A stretch of DNA of 64,000 nucleotides from Lyophyllum atratum. Its lineage: Eukaryota; Basidiomycota; Agaricomycetes; Agaricales; Lyophyllaceae. The position numbers were made by a program, and so were the translations under genes. The stretch covers positions 1-64,000 of the forward strand of contig JACGCN010000015.1 in assembly GCA_014905825.1 (NCBI GenBank), in the 5' to 3' direction. Under the pieces are notes generated by a model. It searched no databases. It was not told where the DNA came from and saw only the letters and a program-made list of their open reading frames with translations. Shown in pieces: positions 11,477 to 22,521 of the stretch; position 1 is the first letter of the stretch, and every line of letters begins with the position of its first letter.

Positions 11477-14400
11477 TTAGGATAAATGAAGTGGTCCGTC
11501 GGTGGGCCAGGTACGTGTTGTCATGACTTCCTGCTCCTCGGCATCAACATCAGGAAGTCGCGCGACAGCACGAACATCTGAATCAAGGACGAGCCCCATC
11601 AAACTCCACTCCCCAACACACATGAGCGCACGCGATGTCTCAGCAGACAAGCGGTTTCGAGTGTGAGATAACAAGATACGGCCGCGGCTGAACACGCGCT
11701 CGACATCCGTGGAAGTTGCTATAGGAAAAAAAATGTGAGGTGTAAGACACAAGTTACAACACCGGCACATACCAGGTATCGAAAGATAATCTAGTGCCAT
11801 GCGGGCGAGATTAGGCCATGATGACTTCTTCACGGTCCACCACTTGAGTGCATCGGGTACACGCTCCACAGATTGCGCGAGATACGCATCGAGCTCATCT
11901 TCAAGAGCAGTGGCGGCATTTGGCGGACCTGCGAGAGACGGGAGCTGATCAAATATGTTGGCTTCTCGTACACGATTTGATAGTTTCTGTTTCAGATGTA
12001 TTACTATCGAGTTGGTCAAATATATAGCAATCTGACGCACCTTGGGTGACGAGAGCGCCTTGTTCTCGTTCACATTCGGGTTGAATTGATCCTTGTACGA
12101 GCGATCATATTCATCACGAACTATTGTGCGTGCGGTTTCGATCCAAGCCTCATCCCATTTCGCCGTCTTGAAGTACTGCAGCTTGTGTTGCGGGTGAAGG
12201 ACTGGATGACGTTAAGCACACTTGATCAACGAATGTATACCTCTATAAGACTCACCCATAGCAATCCTATAAACTTCGGAGTCGTCGCTAAGATCGTAAT
12301 AACGATTGAGGGTCTTCTTGGCAAGGCCTGCAGCCACTCGAATCGCAGGTTCGTACTTCTCGTCTATAGATGCATCCGTTAGGACCTCATCAATGTGATC
12401 CATCGCTGGTATTACAGTGGCGAGGGAGGGGGTCCCGCGGGAGAAGAATAATGTCGCGTCCTTGAAAACCTAGTATGCGGCATGAGCTTGGTGGTTGGCA
12501 AACGTTGAAGGGAAGCAAGGTAAATGGGCGCCAGAACAGCAAAGTCCATACTGTCGGTACCCATCAAGGAGTCGGCCGCTGTACCCATGCAGTCAGTGCA
12601 CAAAAGGCAATTGTGTGCCCACGAGCACCCACAGGCACCCACCAGCCCCCGGATCGAGAAATCCGCCGAACGCCCGCTGTCAGCGCTCAAACACAGCTCT
12701 CTCACTTACCTTCAAGACGTCTGCCAGCTGTTTCGCCAGCTCCCATTCCTCCCCCGATAGTTCATACTGCCGCAGGCCATGGTCCTTCTCGCGCTTGCTC
12801 GTCAACTTGTCGATTGCGTCACGATACTCGAGGGCAAAATTCAACATGTCATAAGTTGAGTTCCATCGTGTTTGAACGTCTCGCGGCATCTTACGCAAGT
12901 TTTTCTCCAGGTCCTTCAGCACCTCGAACCATGCAGGGAGAAGAATCGTGGAGGAGTGGATGATAGCGAAAGAGACCTTTCGAAGCTATGTAGACAGCGA
13001 CATATATGAGTACTAGCTTGATTGTGAGACGGGTCTGACTCACCTTCACCAACAGAAGCTTAACAGGACGGATACTCGCATCGAGCTCAGCGCGGTCTGT
13101 TGCTGAGAGCTTGACATGCTCTACCTCCCATAAGTCGACGTCATCTTCATCATCACCATCGTCGGTTTCCCCTGTAGCAAGCCGCTCTTTCAACGCGTCA
13201 ATCTGCATCTGCAGGTCATCAAGATCTGTACCCTCCGCAAGTGTACGCAACTCCTTTTCAGCCTCATCTAGTGCGGCATCGGCTTTATCCTTTGGGACAT
13301 CGAACTGACGCACAGCCCTTTTTGCAACCAGGCTTACGATATGATTGAAACACCTTATCAGGTTCGCCTCCCCAGGAAACTCATCGATTAGTTTCTCCAA
13401 CTCGTTGACCATGACGATGTTGGGTGAAGCATTGTCGCAGGAGACTCCAAGAAGCTGCGAGCTTACGGTGAGCATGATCAACACTCATCCGCCGCAGATA
13501 ACTTACTTTATCTGCTACGCCGAATCTTTTTAAGATTGCAGCCAGCTCAGACGCGAGCGTTTTCCCGGTGTGTGAGCGAGCGACCTCGACGAAGTCAAGT
13601 AAAAATTTCTTCGCACTTCCCTCTTCCTCGAGATGCACAGTTACTGCTAGGAACGCACGATGATTCGGCGACGTCCAACAATCTGTTGCAAGGCTTATCT
13701 TGCCCTCATATTCCTGTGAGTCCATGTCAGTTATGTTTAATTTATTTATTGTTCTGATTACTTACTTGGAGCATAGATGCCACTCGCTCGCTCGTCTTTT
13801 TGAATACAGCCTTCACGTCGCGTGATACAGTAGAAGGTGAGGGTATATATATCCCTGGGCGTCCCGTCTTCATCAAACATTTAAATCCACGATCATTCAC
13901 TAGCTCCATGGGCCTCAAGCTTTCTGACATCCAGCGCACGTATTCGGCCCTTCACGATGGTCAGACTTTTTTTATGAATATAGAAGCGGGGACATACCTA
14001 GCCTCTGTGCGGTCATGGGGGCGCGTCGAGTATGTCACACCACCCCTTTACCCTTCTTCTCAAACGCGAGACTGATGTTCCCATTTCTAATTCTTCTAGA
14101 TGTGATGCCGTCTCGTATCTCCGTCGCATTTGCTGCTTCATCGGCACCCTCAACAACCTCGTCACCCCAACACTTCCGCGCATGCTTCCGTAAGTTTCCC
14201 GTGGAGTTTTTGTCGCTTGTGTGTAGGAAGCGTCTGACTTCCTTGCTCTTGCTCTTGCAGTACTTCGCGGCACACCTGAAGACGTGACACTTGCGGCCTC
14301 CATGATACTGCACTTCAGGCATTGCCTCGAAGAAACCATAGATAGGGCGGGTCCAAGTTTTCGACAGCTTTTCTAGTATTCGGCGTCAGTTATTCGGAGG

Positions 14401-14747
14401 TAAGCTCTTCCTTAGCGAGATCAATGCGCACCTAACTCCTTTTCATCAGTCACCTCGTTGTTGCCCTGAACCTCGGTTACTTCATCACCATCAACTTCCA
14501 TCTCGATATCATCGTCGTCCCCGCCTTCGACGGTCGATAACTCTTCTTCGAGATCATTGTCGGCTTGCGCTGGAGTCCCCTTTCGTGACCTTGAGACTTT
14601 CTTTGCCGGCTTCTTTTTTGCGGCGTTCGCGGCATCGATAACCTTTGCTTTTTCAGTAGGCTTTATTACTCGCCTTGAGGTAGATGTAGCAGAGGATTTA
14701 GGTGTTGGTGACTTTGTGCCGTTGCGATTGCCTGAAGCGCGTGCCAT
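11477..14747 (-). CDS. hAT (Ac-like) transposase with BED zinc finger
   Basis: The start MARASGNRNG at 14747 opens a Lys-rich then acidic N-terminal region. A BED finger follows (HVFRCAAKYCKSKS, GNLRKHARKCWG). The RNase H-fold catalytic domain shows ISLATDCWTSPNHRAFLAVT (first Asp), GVSCDNASPN (second Asp), NLIRCFNHIVSLV and DVQTRWNSTYDML. Later pieces are ATLFFSRGTPS and MDHIDEVLTDAS. The hATC dimerisation region has ALKWW, MALDYLSIP, ATSTDVERVFSRGRILLS and NRLSAETSRALMCVGEWS. Several short introns interrupt it, plus one of about 240 nt (12711-12472). I saw no unavoidable stop, so it may encode a working nuclear transposase; exact splice sites are not all resolved. Confidence 0.82.
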
Positions 14748-14966
14748 GTTGATGACTTGTATGATATGTCTTGGGTTGAAAAATTGTTATTCTAGTAGAT
14801 TATGCACGTGCTTGGCTTGCACGCGTGGTACTTCATATTTGTCTGACCCGTACCCGGCCCTCGGGTCCGGGTCAGAGCAGGGTAGGAAAAGTTATGACCC
14901 AGACCCTGACCCGCGCGGGTGAGCAGCCTGTACCCGGCCGGGTAGCTGTACCCGTGCGAATCACTA
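11477..14966 (-). mobile_element. hAT transposon 2 (Ac-like), nested in copia gag
   Basis: A complete-looking transposase gene lies between two parts of the copia gag. On the minus strand a plausible left end is TAGTGATTCGCACGGGTAC starting at 14966, which fits YARNG and is followed by repeated ACCCGG/CCGGGT motifs typical of Ac-like subterminal regions. No matching right end or 8-bp duplication was found near 11460-11477, so the right end is probably deleted or very degraded. The boundaries are therefore approximate. Confidence 0.7.
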
Positions 14967-15330
14967 GCCGGTGCATGGAGAACGGGTGAAAAATGATTAT
15001 TGGTTCGTGAGGGAGAAGGGGTGGGAGGAATAAACGTTTGATGTAATGGATGGAGCCACTCAGGTGGACGAGGAAGAGGTTTGGAACGAGGATTGTATGC
15101 AGTAGGGGATACGAGGGTATTACTAGAGTCAAAGGCACGTAACTGAGAGAAATTATTAATCAGAGAACGAACGTAGCGGTCCACGGACTGGCGTTGATAC
15201 GGGGAATACTGGTCGGAGGTCGGATGGGCGAACATATGCGCATTTGCAGGAGGCTGACTCGAAAAAGATAGTGTTGCCAAGGTGGCCGTGAACTGGTCGG
15301 TGTGAACGTGTGATCATGTTGATTGGAGTC
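14967..15330 (-). pseudogene. Copia element 1 gag, 5' part
   Basis: The frame at 15280-14967 reads MATLSFSSQPPANAHMFAHP, then YSPYQRQSVDRYVRSLI and a Pro/Ser-rich stretch ending at HFSPVLHAPAS, where the hAT terminal sequence begins. An upstream frame holds MMHNDSNQHDHTFTPTS, so the true start is uncertain. It is the N-terminal part of the gag continued at 11460-10160. Confidence 0.6.
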
Positions 15331-15529
15331 GTTATGCATCATGGAATGAGGAGATAATGAACGGGCGACGGCTCGAGGCGTCAACCGAGGCAAATGTTGG
15401 GGAACCGATCGATCAATCGTCGGGTAACAAGAGGTAAGGAAAAAATGTAGTGGAGGCGGCCACAACATGTATGAAAAATGAGTGAGTTGTCTTCTTCAAC
15501 ACAAGAGGACTATGTGTACCCCTAGAAAG

Positions 15530-15543
15530 GGATGCCCATAACC
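15530..15543 (-). promoter_or_regulatory. Primer-binding site of copia 1 (internal tRNA-iMet type)
   Basis: Directly after the 5' LTR the minus strand reads GGTTATGGGCATC. This matches the complement of the anticodon-loop region of initiator Met tRNA, the half-tRNA priming used by Drosophila copia, rather than the tRNA 3' end. Confidence 0.6.
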
Positions 15544-15820
15544 TATAATCCTAGTCTAAAGGACACGCAGACAGATGATCTCAGTGTCAAGAAGGAAAGA
15601 ACAACTCAATTGTTATACCTAAAGGACACGCAGACAGATCTACATGAATGAGTGTCAGGCAAGGAAAAGAAAGGAGGACGAGGCAATGAGCATATACATA
15701 CGATCTCAGTGTCAAGAAGGAAAGAACAACTGAGATCGGAGGAAGTGAAAATGGTGGGTATATGCTAAGAAGTCACGTGCTCAGGTAAACGAATATGATG
15801 ATAAGCTTTATAGTACAACA
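15544..15820 (-). repeat. 5' LTR of copia element 1
   Basis: Direct repeat of 6422-6698 with the same ends. Target duplication CATAT follows at 15821-15825. Contains internal repeated blocks AGGACACGCAGACAGAT and CAAGAAGGAAAGAACAACT present twice in each LTR. Confidence 0.9.
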
Positions 15821-15825
15821 CATAT

Positions 15826-16325
15826 CTTATACGCTCACTAGCAGATATGGTACCTTCAGGCCATAGCTTGTATTATGGTGGGTTTCTGCCATATTTTGAT
15901 ACACGGAGAATTCTGGTGTATGCTACCATATTTTATCTCGCGGGCAAATATGGTACCTTCACGCCATATCTTGTACTTATTATAGTGGGTTCCTGCCATA
16001 TTTTAGTATACGGAGAATTCTGGTGTATGTTCACCATATCTTTTCTCGCGGGCAAATATGGTACCTTCATGCCATATCTTGTATTATGGTGGGTTTCTGC
16101 CATAATTTAGTACACGGAGAATTCTGGTGTATGTTCACCATATTTTATCTCGCGAGCAAATATGGTACTTTCACACCATATCTTGTATTATGGTGGGTTT
16201 CTGCCATATTTTAGTACACGGACAATTCTGGTGTATGTTCACCATATTTTATCTCGTGAGCAAATATGGTACCTTCAGGCCGTGCTCTCAAAGGTGTATA
16301 TTCACCATTTTTTCTATATTGGGAA
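15826..16325. repeat. Minisatellite of about 103-bp units, right block
   Basis: About 4.5 tandem units, each with GGCAAATATGGTACCTTC, GCCATATCTTGTATTATGG, TGGGTTTCTGCCATA, CACGGAGAATTCTGGTGTA and TTCACCATATTTTATCTCG. Units differ by a few bases, one by a 5-base insertion. It continues the block at 6040-6416. The open frames running along it are repeat-derived, not a gene. Confidence 0.85.
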
Positions 16326-16624
16326 TTCTCCCTGGCATATTTCCTCCGGTGATGGTCATCGAGTATTAAGGGATTGATGTCGGTTGAGTTCCTTCTCAGT
16401 TTAGATCCATTTAGACTAAGTTGGCTTCGGACACACCCCAGGAGTCGTGATACCCTTCTTTGTCTCCAACCACACCCAACCAGGTTTTAAGACCAAAGTA
16501 TTTCCTCCAAGCTTTCACCTCTGGTAAGAGATATATATATTCTTCAGCAATAGCAAACTTATGATAGCTATGACCAGACATGCAAGATATATACTTCAAT
16601 CGTGCCCTTGACGAATGGCGCCTG
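16326..16624. other. Unassigned spacer
   Basis: No supported gene. A 62-codon frame on the minus strand has no recognised motif. Confidence 0.3.
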
Positions 16625-16839
16625 TGTAATTAGACGCTGGGTCTGACCACTAGAGCATTGAGTGTAGAGAGACGCGCAAGACAAAACAGCAACGAGAACT
16701 GTATTGAAATGTAAGATGAAGGTACAAAAGACGCGTCTATCTATATATATAGGTGTGACAATGTAATAGTAACGTGATCATGATCATGTCATCGTAACGT
16801 GGATGTCAGTAAGTTGGAGGTAAGTGTAGCACACTTACA
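16625..16839 (-). repeat. 3' LTR of gypsy element 1
   Basis: About 215 bp, TGTAAGTGTGCTACACTTAC at the start and AGCGTCTAATTACA at the end on the minus strand. It shares CTGACCACTAGAGC, ATCTATATATA and AGTAAGTTGGAGGTAAG (plus-strand reading) with the LTRs at 38244-38449 and 47068-47191. A purine tract precedes it at 16841-16859. Confidence 0.8.
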
Positions 16840-16879
16840 CTCGCCCATCCCCTCCCCAAAAAATTCCCCACTATGGAAG

Positions 16880-19110
16880 AATCCCAAGGCAGTATCTGGA
16901 TGTTAGTTATGTTCCTTCTTCCGCTTCTCCTTCTCCCACTGATCAAGTGCTGCTGTGTCTTCCATGTCCTTTGCTGGACGCCAAAGATCGTACTCCGGTC
17001 CGTAACCGGTCCAACGAATAAGATACTGCTTCTGTCGGCGGTACTTCCTTTCTTCGACAATATGTTAGACAAAATATTCCTCCATGCCGTCTTGAGTCAC
17101 GACGGGTCCGGGTTTTGCCAGTTGGCGTAGAAGGTAGGATGGATCGTCATGTGCTCGGGTAACTCCAAGGTATATGAAGAGGATTTTGGATGAGATTTGA
17201 TAACCGTGAACGGTCCGTCGAAACGTGGCATGAACTTTGCAGCCCGTCCGTCTTCTTTCTGGACGTATTCACCATGACGGTTGATGGTCGATAATAAGAC
17301 CTTTGCGCCAATCTCATATGGTATCTCTGGTGCTCGGCCCAGATTTGCGTAATGCGCCTGGACCATCTTCGCTGCCGCTAGGTTATCCATAGCCTCGAGG
17401 AAATCCATTTGGATGCCCTCGATCAACTCAAGAGCTGCTGCACGCTCCTTCTCCTTCGGTGGAACAGCGATGAGAACAATGTTGGGAATTATCCGGGGAG
17501 AGAAACCGGACCAAAGTTGGAAAGGCGAAAATCCTGTTGAGGCATTTACGGTGTTTATTATGTGGAATCCAGTACTTTACACTCCCCCACCTAGTCCGGA
17601 CTCTTAGGACTCCTAGGAGTCCGATCGGAAGGTCCTAAGACTCCTAGGAGTCCGATCGGACTCTTAGTATCACTACTATATATCAGTAGTTCTATACAAA
17701 TTCTGTCGTCGTCCGATCAGACTGTCCTAGGACTCCGATCGGACTCTTACTAGTCTTTCAATTTATAAGGAGATCAATAGTTCTATGCAGGTTGTCTTCT
17801 AATCCGATCGGACTGTCCTAGGAGTCTGATCGGACCTTGCTATATATAAGCATTATTCTTACTCTTAGTATCACTACTATATATCAATAGTTCTATACAA
17901 ATTCTGTCGTTATCCGATCGGACTGTCCTAGGACTCCGATCGGACTCCTACTAGTCTTTCCATTTATAAAGAGATCAATAGTTCTATGCAGGCTGTCTTT
18001 CAATCCGATTGGACTGTCCTCGGAGTCCGATCGGACTTTGCTATGTATAAGCACTATTCTTACTACTGACAAGAGATTTAGTGGTTCTATATAGAATTTG
18101 TCACTGTCTGATCGGACTCCCAGGACAGTCCGATCGGACTTCTACCGGACTTGAACTTAGCAACAATTCAATAGATGTTAAACATAGTCAGATATAAAAG
18201 TATTTACATGTCCTCCTCAACTTCCTGTGCCTCGTCATCTTCCTCTATATCTTCAGCACTTTGTTGCTGCTTTCCGACTGGTTTTGATCGACATGGAACC
18301 GCACACATTGAATGACAGTCTTGTTCGATTGTTCCGAAAGGCCGTCGGTTTGAGGATGATAGGCGGACGAGCATTTGTGTTTAACGCCCGCGAGGTCGAG
18401 GAGTGCCGACCAGAATTCACTAACAAAAAGTTTGCCTCGATCCGTTATGATGTTATCAGGGAGGCCGTTCTCGCAGTACCACTCCTGTAAGAAAACCGCC
18501 GCGAAATCTTCGGCAGTCTGAGTTGTCTTGCAAGGTGCAATTCGAACCTCGGCCGCAGCATGACACGTCATCGTGCACAGCTGGTCGAAACCTTCGTCAA
18601 TGGGAAGAGGTCCTACAAAATCCAGGGTGACAGATGAGAAGCGGGAGTCGGGAATGGGAAGTGGGTGAAGGGGGCCACGAGGTTTTGTTGTCGAGTTTTT
18701 ATTTCGCTGACAATCGCGACAGGAGGGGATGTATGCATTGACCAGGTTCCTTCTCATGTTGGGCCAATAATATGATTTCCGACGGGCTGCATAGCATTTG
18801 TCTCCGCCAAAATGCCCCAAGGTGTCGTGGGCCATGTGGAAAAGGTTTTCGCGAAGATCCTTGTACTTAGGTATGACGAGGCGATCCCCGATGTAGATAA
18901 GCTCGTCCTGGACCTCCACCCCAGATGACAGGGTACCAGCCTCCTCGTCTTCGAGGATTCACTTTGTGTATTTGTCAACCTGGTAGCCGCGCTTAATGTT
19001 CTTGAGGATGTTAGATTTGTCGGAGACATCAAATATGGCGGAGATCGTTGTCGCCGGACTTGGTTCTGTGTATGAATTTGGAAGGCACGACAAGGCGTCG
19101 GCGACCGTAT
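16880..19110 (-). pseudogene. Gypsy integrase and chromodomain (broken)
   Basis: From 19110 leftwards: DNTVADALSCLPNSY (end of RNase H), then an in-frame TGA where the related copy has Arg. The integrase HHCC finger follows (HDTLGHFGGDKCYAARR, CRDCQRNKN), then LDFVGPLP (Asp), NIITDRGKLF (Asp), YHPQTDGLSEQSNK (Glu). The frame breaks at the inserted palindromic block, resumes with INTVNASTGFSPFQLW and continues to MTIHPTF. The chromodomain is readable in another frame: EEYFV, a TAA, HIVEERKYRRQKQYLIRWTGYGP in two parts and YDLWRPAKDMED. Chromodomains of this family direct integration to heterochromatin. The copy is dead. Confidence 0.85.
17583..18277. repeat. Inserted block with AGTCCGATCGGACT palindromes and 201-bp tandem units
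   Basis: This block splits the gypsy integrase, and about eight codons of integrase are missing at the junction. It contains more than ten copies or near-copies of the palindrome AGTCCGATCGGACT, many next to CTAGGAGT/ACTCCTAG. A larger unit repeats with a 201-bp period, starting at 17670 and 17871 (both TCACTACTATATATCA). At its right end the minus strand reads an acidic peptide QQQSAEDIEEDDEAQEVEED followed by Met and a stop, as if the 3' end of some gene plus its trailer had been inserted. No family was recognised. Confidence 0.65.
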
Positions 19111-19111
19111 T

Positions 19112-19305
19112 ATCTCGGGGGGCATGGTGGTCGTGGTGGTTGTGGTCGGTAGTTGTGGTGGTCGTGGTCGTGGTGGTCGTGGTCGTGTTGGCCGTGGTCG
19201 AGTCTCCCTGGTCGTCCTGATCGCTCCCGGCGGCGGCAGCGGTGGCAGGGGATGGTGGTGGTGGTTGGTTGTGATGGTTGTGGGTAGTGACGTGCGATGT
19301 GGCAG
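19112..19305. repeat. GGTCGTGGT-type microsatellite
   Basis: Plus strand is dominated by GTGGTGGTCGTGGTCGTGG repeats, grading into GGTGGTGGTGGTTGG. It marks the point where gypsy element 1 loses homology. Frames through it encode low-complexity Val or His/Asp runs and are not genes. Confidence 0.85.
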
Positions 19306-19366
19306 TCAATGTGCACAACGCGTGAGCGACATTCGCGCCCCGCTGGAAGTAGCCGGGAGGTGAAGG

Positions 19367-19504
19367 GGTCTTAATGTACAGAAAGCCTTTGCTAGAATCG
19401 GTTTAGACATAAGAGCAGCTGAGTGTCTCATCACAGTTTTACCTGATATGCGCTGGGAGAGTGAGCCAGACGATGAGCACGAAAATGACAACGACATTCA
19501 ATAA
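19367..19504 (+). pseudogene. C-terminal fragment of an unrecognised protein
   Basis: An open frame without a start codon reads GLNVQKAFARIGLDIRAAE, then CLITVLPDMRWESEPDDE and ends HENDNDIQ with a stop at 19504. The amphipathic then acidic composition looks like a real protein tail rather than random sequence. I do not recognise the family. Its upstream part is cut off by the microsatellite and gypsy fragment. Confidence 0.35.
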
Positions 19505-20820
19505 CTTAGCATGGCCAATGCCTCAGACATTGCAGCCATATGATACGATTTTGGCACTACAGAACCACCTTCCTTGCACTATCTAGTGCGCCTTGGGCCC
19601 TATTGACAGTATTTGTAGCTTTCGTCCGCAAGCCTGAGAGCATATTCAGTGACTCACACAAAGTAGTTACTAGCCATACCTTTCGCAGCAGACGACATTT
19701 TCTTTGGCTGTTTTGCCATAACCTCTTTATATTTTGCTTGCGCCACGGCCAACTGGACTTCCAGTAAGCTAATCTTGCTCTTTAACTTTGTAATTTCTAT
19801 ACACACATGAGTATGGAAATAATCTTCAGCAGTGGATATATACATACTCTCCATGGGTTTCTTGTTGAAATGTGACGGCCAGGAATGTTTACAAAATATG
19901 GCAGTGGAATAGTATATTCCGTCTGGATGGTCATGCGCCAAGATCTCAACCTTGCAATCAGAACAATTATCCCACCAAATCTGCACATGCGGTGCACCGC
20001 GTCACCACACCTTGTCCTGATCTTGTATGATTTAATTGGAAGAAGTATGCACATCGTACAGATAACTTATCATCCTAATCTGGACCTTCAATTACCAGTC
20101 CTATGTACTGAACTGAGGTTGGAAATATTGCCGTCCATCCCAATCCTTTGTCAATGCCCGTAATCGATCCTACTTCTCCTATGATTCCGTCAGTAGACAG
20201 ATCATGACTTTTACCACTCGAAACTGGGCTTTGCTGCTTCTATAACAATTTGATGATAGATGGAAGCTTGTCCCAATCAAAGGGGCAAGCAACACTGAAT
20301 CAGACACACACCAAAACAGGAACGAGTTCTATTTGTTGAGAGTCTGTGCAGAGATACGCGTAGCAGTATGAAAGATGGGGAAAAAGGGAAGGAAGGAAGA
20401 AAGAGGTAAGGCGGCGGGTATAAATGAGGACACTGCCAAGCATGTATCAATAGTGTATGTAATCCAGGATTACAATAGAGTTCTGAACAATGTTGTCCTC
20501 AATGTGGCCCTCCCCTTCATTACTATCAGTTTCACTGCCATCGGTTTCGACAGCGCTGTCTGATTCAGTGTATGTCACTGTGCAGAGGCCTGGGAGTATT
20601 GAGCTTTTGAGTCAGAGAATGGTGATGCCTTTGACGAGGATTGCGGGTGGAAGTCCGACGGGAGGGAACGGGGGGGATTATCGGTCTCCATGTCAAACTC
20701 AATAGCGGCTGTGCCTGTGGTGTGTGGCCCATCTTCGACAGCAATATCTTGTGTCGAGGGTTCATAAATGCAGGAGTCAGGCGGACTCTTCAGACGAGTC
20801 CAGAAGGGGGGACATAGGCA
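19505..20820. other. Unassigned region
   Basis: No gene supported. A 110-codon minus frame at 19986-19654 with LKSKISLLEVQLAVAQAKYK could be a coiled-coil fragment but has no other support. Confidence 0.25.
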
Positions 20821-20823
20821 TTG

Positions 20824-21080
20824 TTACGGATATGACTGCTGTGGGGAAACCTGTACACTAGGCTTGGAACTGGAAAGTGCAGCATTCTTCTGTGTTTTTA
20901 GCTGGCGACAACGTCGCTGTTGCTCCCGGTTCTTTTCTTTCACCTCGGGATGCCTATGAATGTTGAGTTAATTAAATATGTACAATGAGAATATGATACA
21001 TACTTCTGATAATAGCGCTGATATTCTGTCAAGCCGTCTTTTCCTTTCTTCAGTGTAGCCTGGGTGTTATCTGTAGTCAT
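20824..21080 (-). CDS. Small basic hypothetical protein, two exons
   Basis: Exon 21080-21004 and exon 20953-20824 join across a 50-nt intron with good GTATGT and CATAG ends, giving EYQRYYQKHPEVKEKNREQQ in continuous frame. The protein starts MTTDNTQATLKKGKDGLTEY, is about 68 residues, strongly basic in its middle (NREQQRRCRQLKTQK) and Ser/Gln-rich at the end. The middle is likely helical and could bind nucleic acid. No family is recognised, and it may be the start of a longer transposon-borne gene with other splicing. Confidence 0.4.
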
Positions 21081-22320
21081 ATCTGGACTTTGAGTTTCCC
21101 ACTTCCAAGTTTGAGGTTGTGCAACCGGCGCGCGAAAAAGGTGGTAGAAGGTGGTATTCTTATGTTTCCGACTTGGTGCTATTCTTGTGGTAGTGTACCG
21201 TGATTTCCCACTAATTTGAAGCCCATTTCCTTGTACGCCACACCCATATGCTAAGTCAGAAACAGGAAGCACGCGAATATCAGCAACGCATCAGCAACCT
21301 TAAGTTGGAAACAGGCGAATATCAGCAACCGCACGCATCAGCAACCTTAATTTTCTAATTTGCCGAGACCTCAATCTCAATTTTGATGATCCCAGCCATG
21401 GTGAGTGACCTCATTCTTTAAATTCACTTCGTTAGTCTCCCACCTTTTTGTCCCAAACAAATTCAGGCATTATCTCGGTGTAGTTTCATGGTATATACTT
21501 CCTACATATGTTAGATACATACCCCGAGGATTTAAACGACTTCAGACGCAGTGAATGAGCCTCAACACTTGTCCGTTTCGACGCTGAGGCGGCGTGAGAA
21601 TGTCCTGGCAAACCCCGGTATGTCAGCAATGCGGCCATATTCTTCATTGCTTTCTGCCACCACCGTGCAGCCCTGCCCCTTCACCCAGCCCCCAAAAGGC
21701 TCTCAAGAGCCTCAGGTAAGTGTCCCACCTACTCTACATTGCCTTTTCACTCATAGTTCGTTACTAATCATCTGGCATTAGGTGTTATCTTACAGATTCT
21801 GTTTCATCAACAAGTGTCAACACTATCTGCTTGTGCAGCGCTCCGGGATCAAAGGCCAATGGAAAGCGCGAGGGGCAGGACACAAGACGGCAGACCCCAG
21901 CTGGGGGAGAGCTGCCCAGGTGCGTCAGAATACCCCCTGCCACAATTGCCCCTCTCTAACCAGCCACACACACCCTAGGCTGTCCGGCGCCTGTGAGCCC
22001 GAGTTATTGCGCTCCCACGCACCCACTTCCCGCTGCCCGCAGCCGTCGCCACCACCTCCTCATTGTGGACGATCACAACCAATCGCCGTCATGCGACCAT
22101 ACTTCTGGGCTTTCCCAGGGTTTGTGCGACCCCCTATCCCACTTCCCTCACCCCTCCCGCCATCACTTCACCATAGCTGTCGCCGCCGCTGGTACCTAGT
22201 CCTTCTGATTGCCGGACTTTGGGTACCGAAGGCTACTGGGGTGGTCACGGTGCCCTCCCCAAACCCCTTTGAGTGTGCGTAGACTGCAGGAAAGTGTTGC
22301 ACAGACCTGCAGTCTTCTCC
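21081..22320. other. Unassigned region
   Basis: Contains Pro/Ser/Thr-rich short frames on the plus strand and GTAAGT...TTAG pairs (for example 21716-21781) that look like introns, but no domain or convincing start-to-stop model emerged. Confidence 0.25.
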
Positions 22321-22521
22321 ATCCCCTATATATCTGGGTTTGCCCAGCGTACATGTGACATCCCGAACAGCCCACCTGGGTAAATGGGTAGTGGGGCTGC
22401 TGGATGCTCCGATGATCGATCGATCGTAAGTTTTTTTTCTATATCAGCACATGGTTTTCCTGATGATTGGCTTGATAGCTGTTCTAGATATAAGCGATGG
22501 CGGGATTTCAAGCCGACCAAC

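Larger units (their letters stand above)
6422..15820 (-). mobile_element. Ty1/copia LTR retrotransposon 1 (with a hAT element nested in gag)
   Basis: Two direct LTRs of equal length (277 bp) flank the element at 6422-6698 and 15544-15820, with a 5-bp target duplication CATAT at 6417-6421 and 15821-15825. Read on the minus strand the order is 5' LTR, primer-binding site, gag, protease, integrase, reverse transcriptase, RNase H, 3' LTR, the copia order. The 9.4-kb length is explained by the hAT element at about 11477-14966. The coding region has several stop codons and is dead. It inserted into the 103-bp minisatellite. Confidence 0.92.
16625..19110 (-). mobile_element. Ty3/gypsy (chromodomain) element 1, 5'-truncated
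   Basis: On the minus strand it holds integrase, chromodomain, a purine tract (GGGGAGGGGATGGG) and a 3' LTR. Gag, protease and reverse transcriptase are missing; the sequence is lost within the RNase H-integrase linker at a microsatellite near 19112. A 0.7-kb foreign block interrupts the integrase. LTR and coding sequence match gypsy element 2 closely, so both belong to one family. Confidence 0.85.

Noticed and set aside
15847..16377. Several 60-90 codon frames across the minisatellite
   Set aside because: They repeat the same peptide with each unit and overlap on all frames, so they are repeat artefacts.
19108..19363. Val-rich and His/Asp-rich frames at the GGTCGT microsatellite
   Set aside because: Low-complexity by-products; the gypsy frame resumes only beyond the repeat.
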